Assembly: GCA_963822825.1 (NCBI GenBank)
Contig: CAWGIW010000008.1
Location: 124,001 to 188,000 of the forward strand
Direction of reading: 5' to 3'
Source: JAWWPY01 sp963822825
Lineage (GTDB): Bacteria > Actinomycetota > Actinomycetes > Streptosporangiales > Streptosporangiaceae
DNA length: 64,000 nt
Shown: positions 47,194-56,164 of the stretch, piece after piece
Layout of the letters: every line of letters begins with the position of its first letter
Numbering within the stretch: the first letter of the stretch is position 1
Made by a program: the position numbers and the translations under genes
The notes under the pieces: generated by a model
Database searches by the model: none
Told to the model about the DNA's origin: nothing
The model's input: only the letters and a program-made list of their open reading frames with translations

Positions 47194-48150
47194 TTCGGAG
47201 GCGACGTGGCAGCTGATTCCCCGCTGGATGCCTACTCGCAGATCGTGGCCGGGGTAGCGGCCGAGCTCACCGGCAAGGTGGCCAGCTTGCGGGTGCCGCG
47301 GCGGCCCGATGGCGGCGGCGGTGAGAGCCTCGGCTCGGCCGTCGTCTACACCGGTGACGGGTTCTTGCTGACCAACGCCCATGTCGTGGGCCGGGCGCAG
47401 GCGGGCACCGCCTCGTTCGCCGATGGCTCCGTGTCCCCGTTCCGTGTGGTCGGCGCGGATCCGCTGTCCGATCTTGCCGTGCTCAGGACGGCCGGCCAGA
47501 CACCGCCTCCGGCGGAACTCGGTGAGGCAGATGAGCTGGTGGTCGGCCAGCTGGTCGTGGCGGTCGGCAATCCGCTCGGCCTGGCGGGCTCGGTCACCGC
47601 GGGCGTGGTCAGTGCCCTGGGCCGGTCACTGCCCACCCGCAGCGGGTCGGCGGCCCGGCTGATCGAGGACGTGATCCAGACCGACGCGGCGCTGAATCCG
47701 GGGAACTCGGGGGGTGCGCTCGCGGACAGCCATGCTCGGGTGGTGGGCATTAACACCGCGGTGGCCGGGACCGGGGTTGGTTTGGCCGTTCCGGTCAACG
47801 CGACGACCAGGCGGATCATCTCGGCGCTCATGCAGCATGGCCGAGTCCGGCGCGCGTATCTGGGCCTGGTCAGCATGCCAGGTCCGCTGCCCGCACCGCT
47901 CCGGGAGCGATTCGGCGCCGCGACCGGGCTGCGCGTGATCGAGGTGGTTCCCGGCGGCCCAGCCGCCAGCGCGGGGCTGCGCACCGGGGACCTGCTGCTG
48001 ACCGCGGCGGGCAATCCGGTCGCCAAAGCCCAGGACCTGCAGCGGCTGATGTTCGCGGAGGCCATCGGGCGCCGGATGGCGATCACCGTGATGCGCAACG
48101 GGGCGCTGGTTGACGTCTTCGTCGAGCCGTCGGAGCTCGTCGCGGCCTGA
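47191..48150 (+). CDS. HtrA-like trypsin-family serine protease without a membrane anchor
   Basis: The protein is about 319 residues, with the S1C catalytic triad: His in LLTNAHVVG, Asp in DPLSDLAVLR and Ser in LNPGNSGGAL. A C-terminal PDZ domain follows (GLRVIEVVPGGPAASAGLRTG). Unlike DegP/HtrA relatives there is no signal peptide or membrane helix, so it may act in the cytosol or be exported by another route. GTG 47191 or GTG 47206 could start it; GGAGG lies between them, too close to the second for a normal site, and a leaderless start at 47191 is possible. Single gene. Confidence 0.88.
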   Translation: MFGGDVAADSPLDAYSQIVAGVAAELTGKVASLRVPRRPDGGGGESLGSAVVYTGDGFLLTNAHVVGRAQAGTASFADGSVSPFRVVGADPLSDLAVLRTAGQTPPPAELGEADELVVGQLVVAVGNPLGLAGSVTAGVVSALGRSLPTRSGSAARLIEDVIQTDAALNPGNSGGALADSHARVVGINTAVAGTGVGLAVPVNATTRRIISALMQHGRVRRAYLGLVSMPGPLPAPLRERFGAATGLRVIEVVPGGPAASAGLRTGDLLLTAAGNPVAKAQDLQRLMFAEAIGRRMAITVMRNGALVDVFVEPSELVAA

Positions 48151-48225
48151 CGGCCCCCGCGGATGGTCTCACAGACCACCGTCGGTAGGAGTCGCTGGGT
48201 CCACAGTTCCGTGCTCTCGCCGGCA

Positions 48226-48234
48226 TTGTCCACA
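48226..48234 (+). promoter_or_regulatory. Single DnaA-box-like sequence upstream of ssb
   Basis: TTGTCCACA matches the high-GC actinobacterial DnaA box exactly. A weaker copy (GGTCCACAG) lies 28 bp earlier. Two sites are too few for an origin; regulation of ssb by DnaA or chance occurrence are the options. Confidence 0.3.
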
Positions 48235-48358
48235 GCCATTCGTTCGGCCTGGTGGTGATGCGAGGTTTCCCGCGATCGTGATGCATATCGGTGGCAGGGC
48301 GCCGCCGCGCGGCGCGTGCTGGTGCCGCGGTGTGACACGAGAGCCCGGGAGGATCGGG

Positions 48359-48970
48359 ATGATTAATGAGGCGCAAGTGTTCCTGGCTGGCTACGTGGCG
48401 ACCGAGCCAACATTCCGGACCACGTCTCGCGGGAAGCCGGAAGCGCACATGCGGGTGGGCTACACCCCACGGCGGCAGGACCGGGACACCGGCGAATGGG
48501 CTGACGGGCCGAGTTCGTTCGTCAGCGTGAAGTGCTGGGGCAAGCTCGCCGACAACGTAGCCCTCTGCCTCCGCAAAGGCGAGCCGGTCGTCGTGATGGG
48601 CCGCGTGCAGATCCGGCCGTACGAAAAGGACGGCATTCAACGCCAGTCTGTCGATGTCTACGCCAGCGCGATCGGCTACGACCTGGCCCGGGGGGTGGCC
48701 CACTTCTCACGGACCCGGCCGTCGTCCGGTGAGACGGCCGCCGACCGGCAGGCCGCTGGCATCTCCGCTGACCCCCGTACGGACGACGACGCGGCCGAAC
48801 TGGCTTACCAGCGACGCGCGGACGAGGCGGAGGCGGCCGACGGGCGGCCCGAAGATGCGTCGGGCGCGCCCGAGGAGACTGCCGACGGTGGGTTCCTCGA
48901 CGGCAGCGCTCTGGCGACGATGGCTCAGCAGGACGGTGATCAGCCGCCGGCGAGTTCCCCGCCCTTCTGA
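48359..48970 (+). CDS. ssb: Single-stranded DNA-binding protein
   Basis: The 203-residue protein has the OB fold of bacterial SSB: INEAQVFLAGYVATEPTFRT, RRQDRDTGEWADGPSSFVSV, CWGKLADNVALCLRKGEPVV, VMGRVQIRPYEKDG. An acidic disordered tail ends SSPPF, a weak form of the DDDIPF tip that recruits partners, and there is no rpsF/rpsR neighbour. It is therefore probably a paralogue rather than the housekeeping SSB. ATG 48359 has GGAGG 6 bases upstream. Confidence 0.9.
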   Translation: MINEAQVFLAGYVATEPTFRTTSRGKPEAHMRVGYTPRRQDRDTGEWADGPSSFVSVKCWGKLADNVALCLRKGEPVVVMGRVQIRPYEKDGIQRQSVDVYASAIGYDLARGVAHFSRTRPSSGETAADRQAAGISADPRTDDDAAELAYQRRADEAEAADGRPEDASGAPEETADGGFLDGSALATMAQQDGDQPPASSPPF

Positions 48971-49361
48971 CGCGCTCGGGCCGCGGGCCGTCTCCGCGCC
49001 TGGCCAGCCGGTCCGGGCGGCCCGTACGGCCCAGCCTGGGCCGGCCAGCCCCATGCCTGCCATCCGGCCCGTGCGCGCGCCCATTCCGGCCTGCCGGTGC
49101 GCGCCTGCCCATGGCGGCCGTGGCGCCGGCTCCGGCTGCCGTGCGGGCCAGCCCGTGCGGGCCAGCCCTTTGCGCAAGGTAACGGTCCATGCGGGCCAGC
49201 CGGGCGCGGGCCGTCCGGCCTAGGCGGGTCACCGGGCGCGGCGCACCCGGGCCAGGTTGACGGATTTCGCTGCCGCGCGAGCCCCCCAGCCCTAGGCTGT
49301 TACTCAGCGTCATATTTACGCGAAATCTGAACACTTAAAGTGATCGAGGAGTGGATACGGA
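48971..49361. other. Low-complexity gap before the diguanylate cyclase
   Basis: Most of this 390-bp stretch consists of degenerate GGCCAGCC/GCGGGCC motifs with no gene and no regular unit. Only the last 60 bp (ATATTTACGCGAAATC..., ending GAGGAG) look like a promoter and ribosome site for the downstream gene. Confidence 0.5.
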
Positions 49362-50699
49362 ATGGGCCCGCCTGCGACGGGGTCAGGGGCACATGGCCTG
49401 TTCGCGGTCCAGTGTGCGCTGCCGGGTGCGGATTCTCATGGGCAACAGGCGGCCGGCCAGCCCAGGGCCCCGTGGTCCTGGCCGCTGTTGTCGGCACCGC
49501 TGCCGCTGGCTGGTTACCTCCTCGCGGTCATAGCCGCCGACCTGGCGCTGACCGGGTGGCTGCTGCCCCACACGCCGCCGCACGACGGTCAGGTTCTCCT
49601 CTTCGCTGCGTTCCTCGGGTGCGGCGCCATTTGCGTCGAGGCGGCCCGGCGGTGGGGCGTCCCGCCTCCGGGTACCCGCGATTTGCTATCCGCGTGGTGG
49701 CTTCCCGCGGCTCTCCTGCTTCCGCCGCTGTACGCGCTCACCGCCCCCGCGTTGATCGGCGGTCTGGCGCATTGGCGGGCCAGACGAGGGCCGCCGGGCT
49801 GGGGGGCATTCACGGCGGCCGCGATGGGGCTGTCCGGCGCCGCGGCCTCGGCCCTCTTCCGCCTCGAGGGCACGCATGGCCGCTGGTTCCTGCATCCGGC
49901 CACTCTTACCGTCGCGGCCGCGTGTGCCGTCCTGTTCGTCATGATTAACGCGATCCTGGTCGCGGTCGCCATGCTGGCGTCAGATCCCCAGGCGGCCGGG
50001 CGCAGCGTGCCGTGGGACCCGGAGAGCCTGCTGCTCGACCTGACCGGGCTCTGTGCGGGCGTCCTGGTGACGATCGTTGGTGCGCTTAGCCCTGTGCTGC
50101 TCGCGGTGGCCCTGCCGCCCGTCATCTTGCTCCAGCGGAGCCTGCTCCATCAGCAGCTGCGCACCGCGGCCCGGACCGACGCCAAGACCGGCCTGCTCAA
50201 CGCGGCCGCCTGGCAGCGAGAGGCAGCCGCCAAGATCCGCATGGCTCAGCGGGCCGGTCAGCCTGTGGCGCTGCTGCTGGCCGACATCGACCATTTCAAG
50301 CGGGTCAATGACACCTACGGCCACCTGGCCGGTGACGAAGTGCTGGCCCAGACGGCCACCGCCCTGGTCCAGAACGTGCGGGCGGGCGATGTGCTCGGCC
50401 GGTTCGGTGGCGAGGAGTTCGTGGTCCTCCTTCCCGGCGCCGACGGCCGGGAGGCCTGCTCAATTGCCGAGAGGCTCAGGGAGCGGGTGAGCGTCATCAG
50501 CCTTCCGGTTGCGGGTGCCCTGGTCACAGTGACGGTATCCATCGGCGTGGCCGCGCTGGGCACCCACGGCCACGAGCTCTTCGATCTGCTGGCCTCGGCG
50601 GACGCCGCCCTGTACCGGGCCAAAGGGACAGGCCGCGACCAGGTGTGCCTGCTGCCGCCGGGTCCTCGGCCGTCCGCCGCGCAGCCGCCATACCCCTAA
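49362..50699 (+). CDS. Membrane-bound diguanylate cyclase (GGDEF)
   Basis: The 445-residue protein has about six N-terminal membrane helices forming a sensor module, a short linker and a C-terminal GGDEF domain: RTDAKTGLLNAAAWQREA, LLLADIDHFKRVNDTYGHLA, then GRFGGEEFVVLLPG with GGEEF at 349-353. RAGD five residues before it is an RxxD inhibitory c-di-GMP site, so product feedback is expected. It makes cyclic-di-GMP from two GTP; in actinomycetes this controls development and secretion. GAGGAG lies upstream of ATG 49362. ettA follows 10 bp later. Confidence 0.92.
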   Translation: MGPPATGSGAHGLFAVQCALPGADSHGQQAAGQPRAPWSWPLLSAPLPLAGYLLAVIAADLALTGWLLPHTPPHDGQVLLFAAFLGCGAICVEAARRWGVPPPGTRDLLSAWWLPAALLLPPLYALTAPALIGGLAHWRARRGPPGWGAFTAAAMGLSGAAASALFRLEGTHGRWFLHPATLTVAAACAVLFVMINAILVAVAMLASDPQAAGRSVPWDPESLLLDLTGLCAGVLVTIVGALSPVLLAVALPPVILLQRSLLHQQLRTAARTDAKTGLLNAAAWQREAAAKIRMAQRAGQPVALLLADIDHFKRVNDTYGHLAGDEVLAQTATALVQNVRAGDVLGRFGGEEFVVLLPGADGREACSIAERLRERVSVISLPVAGALVTVTVSIGVAALGTHGHELFDLLASADAALYRAKGTGRDQVCLLPPGPRPSAAQPPYP

Positions 50700-50709
50700 T
50701 CTGGAAGAC

Positions 50710-52374
50710 ATGCCCGAGTTTATTTATCAGATGCATGCCGTGCGGATGGTGCGCGGCGACAAGCTCATCCTGGACGACGTGTCGCTCGCATTCCTGCCCG
50801 GCGCGAAGATCGGTGTGGTCGGCCCGAACGGTGCCGGGAAGTCTTCGTTGCTGAAGATGATGGCTGGCCTGGAGCAGCCGTCGAATGGTGACGCGAGGCT
50901 CTTTCCTGGCTTCACGGTCGGTCTGCTGTCGCAGGAGCCGGTCCTGGACGAGAGAAAGACGGTCCTGGGCAACGTCGAGGAGGGCGTAGCCGACGTCAAG
51001 GCGCTGCTGGAGCGGTACAACGAGATCGCTGAACTGATGGCGACCGACTACTCCGATGACCTGCTCGCCGAGATGGGCCGGCTTCAGGAACAGTTGGACC
51101 ACAGAGGCGGCTGGGACCTCGACAGCCAGCTCGAGCAGGCCATGGACGCGCTGCGCTGCCCACCTCCGGACGCCGACGTGAGTGTGCTGTCCGGTGGTGA
51201 GCGGCGCCGGGTCGCCCTGTGCAAGCTGCTGCTGGCCCAGCCGGATCTGCTGTTGCTGGACGAGCCGACCAACCACCTGGACGCCGAGAGCGTGCAGTGG
51301 CTGGAACAGCACCTGGAGAAGTACCCGGGGACGGTGGTGGCGGTTACCCACGACAGGTACTTCCTGGACAACGTGGCGCAGTGGATCCTGGAGCTTGACC
51401 GTGGTCACGCCTACCCCTACCAGGGCAATTACACGACCTACCTGGAGACCAAGGCGGCCCGGCTCAAGGTTGAGGGCCAGAAGGATGTCAAGCGGCGCAA
51501 GCGGCTCGAAGAGGAGCTGGAATGGGTGCGCTCCAGCCCGCGGGCCCGCCAGGCGAAAAGCCGCGCCCGGCTGGACCGGTACGAGGAGATGGCGGCCGAG
51601 GCTGACTCGCAGCGCAAGCTGGACTTCGAGGAGATCCAGATTCCGCCCGGCCCGCGGCTGGGCAGCCTGGTGGTCGAGGCGAAGGACCTGGTCAAGGGGT
51701 TCGGTGACACCGTGCTGATGGAGGACCTCAGCTTTTCGCTGCCCCGCAACGGCATCGTCGGCGTGATCGGCCCGAACGGGGTCGGCAAGACGACGCTGTT
51801 CCGGATGATCGTGGGGGAGGAGAAGCCCGATTCCGGGATCATCCGGATCGGGGAGACCGTGAAGATCTCCTACGTTGACCAGTTGCGGTCCGGTATCGAC
51901 CCCGACAAGACGGTCTGGGAGGTCATCTCTGGTGGCGAGACGACCATACGGGTGGGCCACGTCGAGATTCCCAGCCGCGCCTACGTGGCGGCGTTTGGCT
52001 TCAAGGGCCCGGACCAGCAGAAGCCGGCCGGGCTCATGTCCGGCGGCGAGCGGGGCCGAGTCAACCTGGCGCTGACCCTGCGCCAGGGCGGGAACCTGCT
52101 GCTGCTCGACGAGCCCGCCAACGACCTGGATGTGGAGACGCTCTCCTCACTGGAGCGAGCGCTTTTCGAATTCCCTGGCTGTGCGGTGATCACCAGTCAC
52201 GACCGCTGGTTCCTTGACCGCATCGCGACGCACATCCTGGCCTGGGAGGGTGGGGCGAACTGGTTCTGGTTCGAGGGCAACTTCGAGTCCTACGAGAGGA
52301 ACAAGATCGAGCGTCTTGGCCCAGAGGCAGCCCGGCCGCACCGGGTTACCTACCGCCGACTCACCCGCGGCTAA
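50710..52374 (+). CDS. ettA: Energy-dependent translational throttle protein (ABC-F)
   Basis: The 554-residue soluble protein has two ABC cassettes with no membrane part: Walker A GVVGPNGAGKSSLLK and GVIGPNGVGKTTLFR, signatures LSGGERRRVAL and MSGGERGRVNL, and Walker B LLLLDEPTNHLD and LLLLDEPANDLD. The arm and linker (LEEELEWVRSSPRARQAKSR) and the end (RWFLDRIATHILAWEG, FEGNFESYE) are those of EttA, which gates ribosome entry into elongation according to ATP level. DEPAND in place of DEPTND in the second site is a small deviation. Frame intact. Confidence 0.95.
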   Translation: MPEFIYQMHAVRMVRGDKLILDDVSLAFLPGAKIGVVGPNGAGKSSLLKMMAGLEQPSNGDARLFPGFTVGLLSQEPVLDERKTVLGNVEEGVADVKALLERYNEIAELMATDYSDDLLAEMGRLQEQLDHRGGWDLDSQLEQAMDALRCPPPDADVSVLSGGERRRVALCKLLLAQPDLLLLDEPTNHLDAESVQWLEQHLEKYPGTVVAVTHDRYFLDNVAQWILELDRGHAYPYQGNYTTYLETKAARLKVEGQKDVKRRKRLEEELEWVRSSPRARQAKSRARLDRYEEMAAEADSQRKLDFEEIQIPPGPRLGSLVVEAKDLVKGFGDTVLMEDLSFSLPRNGIVGVIGPNGVGKTTLFRMIVGEEKPDSGIIRIGETVKISYVDQLRSGIDPDKTVWEVISGGETTIRVGHVEIPSRAYVAAFGFKGPDQQKPAGLMSGGERGRVNLALTLRQGGNLLLLDEPANDLDVETLSSLERALFEFPGCAVITSHDRWFLDRIATHILAWEGGANWFWFEGNFESYERNKIERLGPEAARPHRVTYRRLTRG

Positions 52375-52380
52375 CCGCCC

Positions 52381-52519
52381 GGCTACAGCTGCCCGGCCAC
52401 GGCCGCCCGGCCACGGCCGCCCGGCCACGGCCGCCCGGCCACGGCCGCCCGGCCACGGCCGCCCGGCCACAGCTGCCCGGCCACAGCTGCCCGGCTACGC
52501 TGCCCGGCTACAGCCGCCT
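52381..52519 (+). repeat. 14-bp tandem repeat array, about ten copies
   Basis: Units of GGCCACGGCCGCCC with GGCTACAGCTGCCC variants run head to tail from the ettA stop. The first and last copies are the most divergent. The last copy is the left arm of a perfect hairpin. Confidence 0.9.
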
Positions 52520-52539
52520 GCCACGAGGCGGCTGTAGCC
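52506..52539. terminator. Perfect 14-bp hairpin after ettA
   Basis: GGCTACAGCCGCCT (52506-52519) pairs with its complement at 52526-52539 across a 6-base loop. It is the strongest hairpin in the gap between ettA and the phosphoesterase gene and a likely terminator, without a U-run. Confidence 0.8.
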
Positions 52540-52661
52540 CGCACCGGTAGCCCGCCGGCAGCCCGCACCCTAGGCCCGCACAGGGAACTCCCAGGGACGC
52601 CGCGCCCTACACCGGGCCCTCGCTCATAGGGCTCACATCTTCGCGGCAGATACTCAAGATC

Positions 52662-54227
52662 ATGGGCCTTCGACAGACTCACCGCCGGTTCGCCGCTGCC
52701 ATCACCGCTATCGGCCTGGTGGCTGGCCTGCTGGCCGCGTGCACCTCGCCCGCCAGCACCGCCAGCACCGCCAGCACCGCCAGCCCCGCCGGACGGGCCA
52801 GCGGCGGCCCGACCAGCACCGACGTGGCAGCATCGGGGATTCACAAGATCAAGCATGTGATCATCGTCATGCAGGAGAACCGCTCGTTCGACAGTTATTT
52901 CGGGACCTTCCCCGGAGCGGCCGGGATCCCGATGAAGAACGCGGTGCCGACGGTGTGCGTGCCGAACCCGGCCGGCGGCTGCACCCGGCCTTACCACGAC
53001 ACCGCGGATGTCAACGGGGGTGGCCCGCACGGCGAGGGCAACGCCGTCGCCGACACCGACGGCGGCAAGATGGACGGCTTCATCGCGCAGCGCGACAAGG
53101 CGAAGTCGGGGTGCCTGAACGTCAACGACCCGGCGTGCAGCGCCGGCGGAACTCCTGACGTGATGGGCTACCACACCGGCGCCGAGATTCCGAACTACTG
53201 GACCTACGCCCGGGACTTCGCGCTCGATGACCACATGTTCGAGCCGGTCAAGTCGTGGTCGCTGCCCGACCACCTGTACATGGTTTCCGCGTGGTCGGCC
53301 AAGTGCAAGAACCGCTCGCCCATGAGCTGCGTCAACAACATCGTCGGGCCCTACGGCAGCCAGCAGATCAGCCAGGCGGTCCACCAGGAGCTGACCACCG
53401 GCCAGACCTCGATCGACCTGGCCTGGACCGACATCACCTGGCTGCTCTTTGCCCACCACGTCAGCTGGGCCTACTACGTGCAGACCGGCACCCAGCCCGA
53501 CTGCGACAACGACTCGTCCCTGACCTGTGCCCCGGTCCGGCAGAGCGCCAGCACACCGGGGATCTGGAACCCGCTGCCCCTGTTCGGCGACGTGCAGGCC
53601 GACCACCAGCTGCACAACATCGAGGACCTCAGCTCGTACTTCACCGCCGCCAAGGCCGGCTCGCTCCCTTCGGTCACCTGGATCACCCCGTCAGGACCGG
53701 ACAGCGAGCACCCGCCCGCCAGCGTCCACCAGGGCCAGGCGTACGTCACCTCGATCGTCAACGCCGCCATGAAGAGCCCCGACTGGAACTCGACGGCCAT
53801 TTTCCTGAGCTGGGACGACTGGGGTGGCTTCTACGACCACGTCGTCCCCCCGATGGTCGACCAGAACGGCTACGGCCTGCGGGTCCCCAGCATCGTCATA
53901 TCCCCCTACGCCAAGCGCGGCTTTATCGATCACCAGACCCTCAGCAGCGATGCCTACCTGAAGTTCATCGAGGATGACTTCCTCGACGGGGCCCGCCTTG
54001 ACCCCAAGACCGATGGCCGCCCCGACCCCCGCCCCGACGTCCGCGAGAACCAGCCCATCCTCGGCCGCATGGACCAGGACTTCGACTTCAGCCAGCCACC
54101 CCGCCAGGCGGTGCTCCTGGCCACCAACCCGCCCACCGACTCGCCGACCATCCCCAGCTACTTCAACGGCAGGCCGGCGTGCGTGGGCTGCACTGGCCCA
54201 CCCCCGGCCGCGCCGCGCCGTGGGTGA
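52662..54227 (+). CDS. Secreted phosphoesterase/phospholipase C-like protein
   Basis: The 521-residue protein has a lipoprotein-type signal (GLVAGLLAAC) and then a thirteen-residue Ala/Ser/Thr repeat stretch. The body matches the bacterial phosphoesterase (phospholipase C/acid phosphatase) family: IKHVIIVMQENRSFDSYFGT with metal-binding Glu-Asn, IPNYWTYARDFALDDHMFEP, FLSWDDWGGFYDHVVPP and VPSIVISPYAKRGFIDHQ. It acts outside the cell on phosphate esters of lipids or other substrates. ATG 52662 is the first in frame; promoter not evident. Frame intact. Confidence 0.9.
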   Translation: MGLRQTHRRFAAAITAIGLVAGLLAACTSPASTASTASTASPAGRASGGPTSTDVAASGIHKIKHVIIVMQENRSFDSYFGTFPGAAGIPMKNAVPTVCVPNPAGGCTRPYHDTADVNGGGPHGEGNAVADTDGGKMDGFIAQRDKAKSGCLNVNDPACSAGGTPDVMGYHTGAEIPNYWTYARDFALDDHMFEPVKSWSLPDHLYMVSAWSAKCKNRSPMSCVNNIVGPYGSQQISQAVHQELTTGQTSIDLAWTDITWLLFAHHVSWAYYVQTGTQPDCDNDSSLTCAPVRQSASTPGIWNPLPLFGDVQADHQLHNIEDLSSYFTAAKAGSLPSVTWITPSGPDSEHPPASVHQGQAYVTSIVNAAMKSPDWNSTAIFLSWDDWGGFYDHVVPPMVDQNGYGLRVPSIVISPYAKRGFIDHQTLSSDAYLKFIEDDFLDGARLDPKTDGRPDPRPDVRENQPILGRMDQDFDFSQPPRQAVLLATNPPTDSPTIPSYFNGRPACVGCTGPPPAAPRRG

Positions 54228-54274
54228 CCACAACTCGCGCCGCAAGGCGCGCGTGCTCAGCCGGACGGGCAGGC

Positions 54275-54718
54275 TCAGGCGGGGCTCAGGCCGAGGTCGG
54301 GGCCCCGCCCGGTGGTTGATGGCTGGTTGACCAGGCTCTGCGCGGCCATCACCAGGTAGTCCCAGAGCTGCGCGGCATGGGCTTCATCGAGGCCGAGTTC
54401 GTCGAGCGCGACCCGCATGTGCCCGAGCCAGGCGTCCCGCTCCGCTTCCCCGATGGCGAAGTGCGCGTGCCGCATTCTCAGCCGCGGGTGGCCGCGCCGT
54501 TCGTTGTAGGTGCCGGGACCGCCCCAGTACTGGATGAGGAAGAGCCGCAGGTGCTCCTCGGCAGGCCCCAGATCCTTGCTCGGATACACCTCCCGCAGTG
54601 TCGGATCGGCGGCCACACGCTGGTAGAACCGGTGCGTGAGGCGGCGAAACGTCTCCTCCCCGCCCACGGCCTCGAAGAAGCTCAGTTCCCGTGTCTCGCC
54701 CATAGCTGTCTCGTTCAT
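54275..54718 (-). CDS. glbO: Group II truncated hemoglobin
   Basis: The 147-residue globin has the 2-over-2 pattern of trHbO: SFFEAVGGEETFRRLTHRFY with the conserved Tyr B10, then VYPSKDLGPAEEHLRLFLIQ, YWGGPGTYNERRGHPRLRMR and HAHFAIGEAERDAWL with the proximal His. WGGP is the group II signature. These haems bind O2 and detoxify NO or peroxide. ATG 54718 overlaps the mscS-like stop by four bases, so the two genes are co-translated, an uncommon partnership. Confidence 0.92.
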   Translation of the reverse strand: MNETAMGETRELSFFEAVGGEETFRRLTHRFYQRVAADPTLREVYPSKDLGPAEEHLRLFLIQYWGGPGTYNERRGHPRLRMRHAHFAIGEAERDAWLGHMRVALDELGLDEAHAAQLWDYLVMAAQSLVNQPSTTGRGPDLGLSPA

Positions 54719-55872
54719 GGCTGGGGTCCAGGGTACGTGTCCTGGTTGGCCGCCGGGGCCAGCGGCCACGGCTCGTCAGGCGGGGCCGCGTGAGCCTGCG
54801 CCTCCGCCTTGGCGGCCGACCCCGCGCTCAGAGCCGTGGCCACCGGCTCGCCGGGCATATCCGACGCGTCCAGCGCGGTCTTCAGTCGCTCCCTCAGCTC
54901 GCGGGCGACCTCCCACTGCCCGAGCGGTACCGTTTTGGCGACCAGCCGCATCACCACGGAATCGCTGGTTATCGACTCCACCCCCCACACTTCCGGTTCT
55001 TCCAGGATCACGTCCCGCCAGCGTGGCTCCTCCCACATCTTGGTCGCGACCTGCTTCATGAGCTGACGCACCTGCGGCAGGTTCTGCTGGTAGCCGACCG
55101 GAAAGTCGATGACCGCTCGCGCCCACCCCTGCGATTCGTTGCCTATCCGGGCGATCGTGCCGTTGCGCACGTGCCAGACGACCCCGTTCACGTCACGCAG
55201 CCGGGTGACCCGCAGGCTGACCGCCTCGACCGTGCCCGTGGCGTAGCCCGAGTCGATGACGTCACCCACCCCGTACTGGTCCTCGACCAGCATGAAGATC
55301 CCGGACAGATAGTCCCGGACCAGGCTCTGCGCCCCGAAACCAACGGCCAGGCCGAGCACCCCCGCGCTGGCCAGCACCGGCGCCAGGTTCAGGCCCAGGT
55401 CGTAGGCGATCTGGATGCCGGCGATGCCGAAGATGACCACCGACGTGGCGCTGCGCAGGACGGAGCCGAGCGCCTGAGCACGCTGCCGGCGCCGTTCCCG
55501 GAAGAGCACATGGGACGAGTCGGGCTCGACCTGGGCGGCGTGCTTGGTGAGCCGATTGATGGCCCGGTGCGTGACCACCCTCACGGCCGCGGCGAGCACC
55601 AGCACGAAGACGATGCGCAGGACCACGGTGACCGGGCCAGCCAGGTAGATCCGGGTCAGCTCGGCAGCGTTCCCGTTGTGCGTGACATCCCAGACCAGGC
55701 GGCATGCGATACCGGGGTTCCGGAGGCAGGCCGAGTTGAGCGTGGCGGCATCCGCCGCGGCGATGTTCGCCACGGGCAGCACTTCGGGGATCACAAGGAG
55801 CATCCTTTCGGCGATGCGGGCCGTCAGGCCCATCAGGATCAATCCATAGTGGCCGGCCGCCGGACCTGCCAT
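54715..55872 (-). CDS. MscS-family mechanosensitive ion channel
   Basis: The 385-residue protein has membrane helices near residues 5-20, 78-102 and 130-152. The pore helix contains ASAGVLGLAVGFGAQSLVRD, followed by the beta domain FMLVEDQYGVGDVIDSGYAT and RDVNGVVWHVRNGTIARIGN, all diagnostic of MscS. It opens on membrane tension to release solutes. The gene is upstream of and coupled to the globin gene. A Pro/Ala-rich tail ends it. Confidence 0.92.
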   Translation of the reverse strand: MAGPAAGHYGLILMGLTARIAERMLLVIPEVLPVANIAAADAATLNSACLRNPGIACRLVWDVTHNGNAAELTRIYLAGPVTVVLRIVFVLVLAAAVRVVTHRAINRLTKHAAQVEPDSSHVLFRERRRQRAQALGSVLRSATSVVIFGIAGIQIAYDLGLNLAPVLASAGVLGLAVGFGAQSLVRDYLSGIFMLVEDQYGVGDVIDSGYATGTVEAVSLRVTRLRDVNGVVWHVRNGTIARIGNESQGWARAVIDFPVGYQQNLPQVRQLMKQVATKMWEEPRWRDVILEEPEVWGVESITSDSVVMRLVAKTVPLGQWEVARELRERLKTALDASDMPGEPVATALSAGSAAKAEAQAHAAPPDEPWPLAPAANQDTYPGPQP

Positions 55873-56164
55873 GACCGGCCCGCTCAGCCGTCTGGCGGCA
55901 GGCCGCTCAGCCGTCTGGCGGCGGTCCGCCCAGCCGTCCGGTAGCGGGCGCGGCGATCCCGTGGCGACGCGGTTGCCGTGACCACGTGCATTCCGTAGTG
56001 TGCGGAATGCAAGATGTATAGAGAGAATTGCACGCCCCAGCGAACATACCGATATGAAACGGGGAAAATCGTCAACCTTGATCGCTCAATAGTCACCGAA
56101 GAATTACATTGAGTCACCATGCACTGCCTGGATGGGGGGCTAGTGTCCGAGGAAAGGGGCTGGG
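55873..56164. other. Gap with three direct repeats between the MscS and XRE-TPR genes
   Basis: Near the MscS start (55884-55940) lie three imperfect copies of CCGCTCAGCCGTCTGGCGGC. The remainder is a moderately AT-rich promoter region (GAAAATCGTCAACCTTGATC) before GAGGAAAGG and the XRE-TPR ATG. No gene seen. Confidence 0.5.

Noticed and set aside
48181..48358. Replication origin suggested by TTGTCCACA
   Set aside because: Only one exact and one weak box, and no dnaA, dnaN or AT-rich unwinding region nearby.
52381..52519. Possible CRISPR array
   Set aside because: Units are contiguous 14-bp repeats without spacers, and no cas genes are present.
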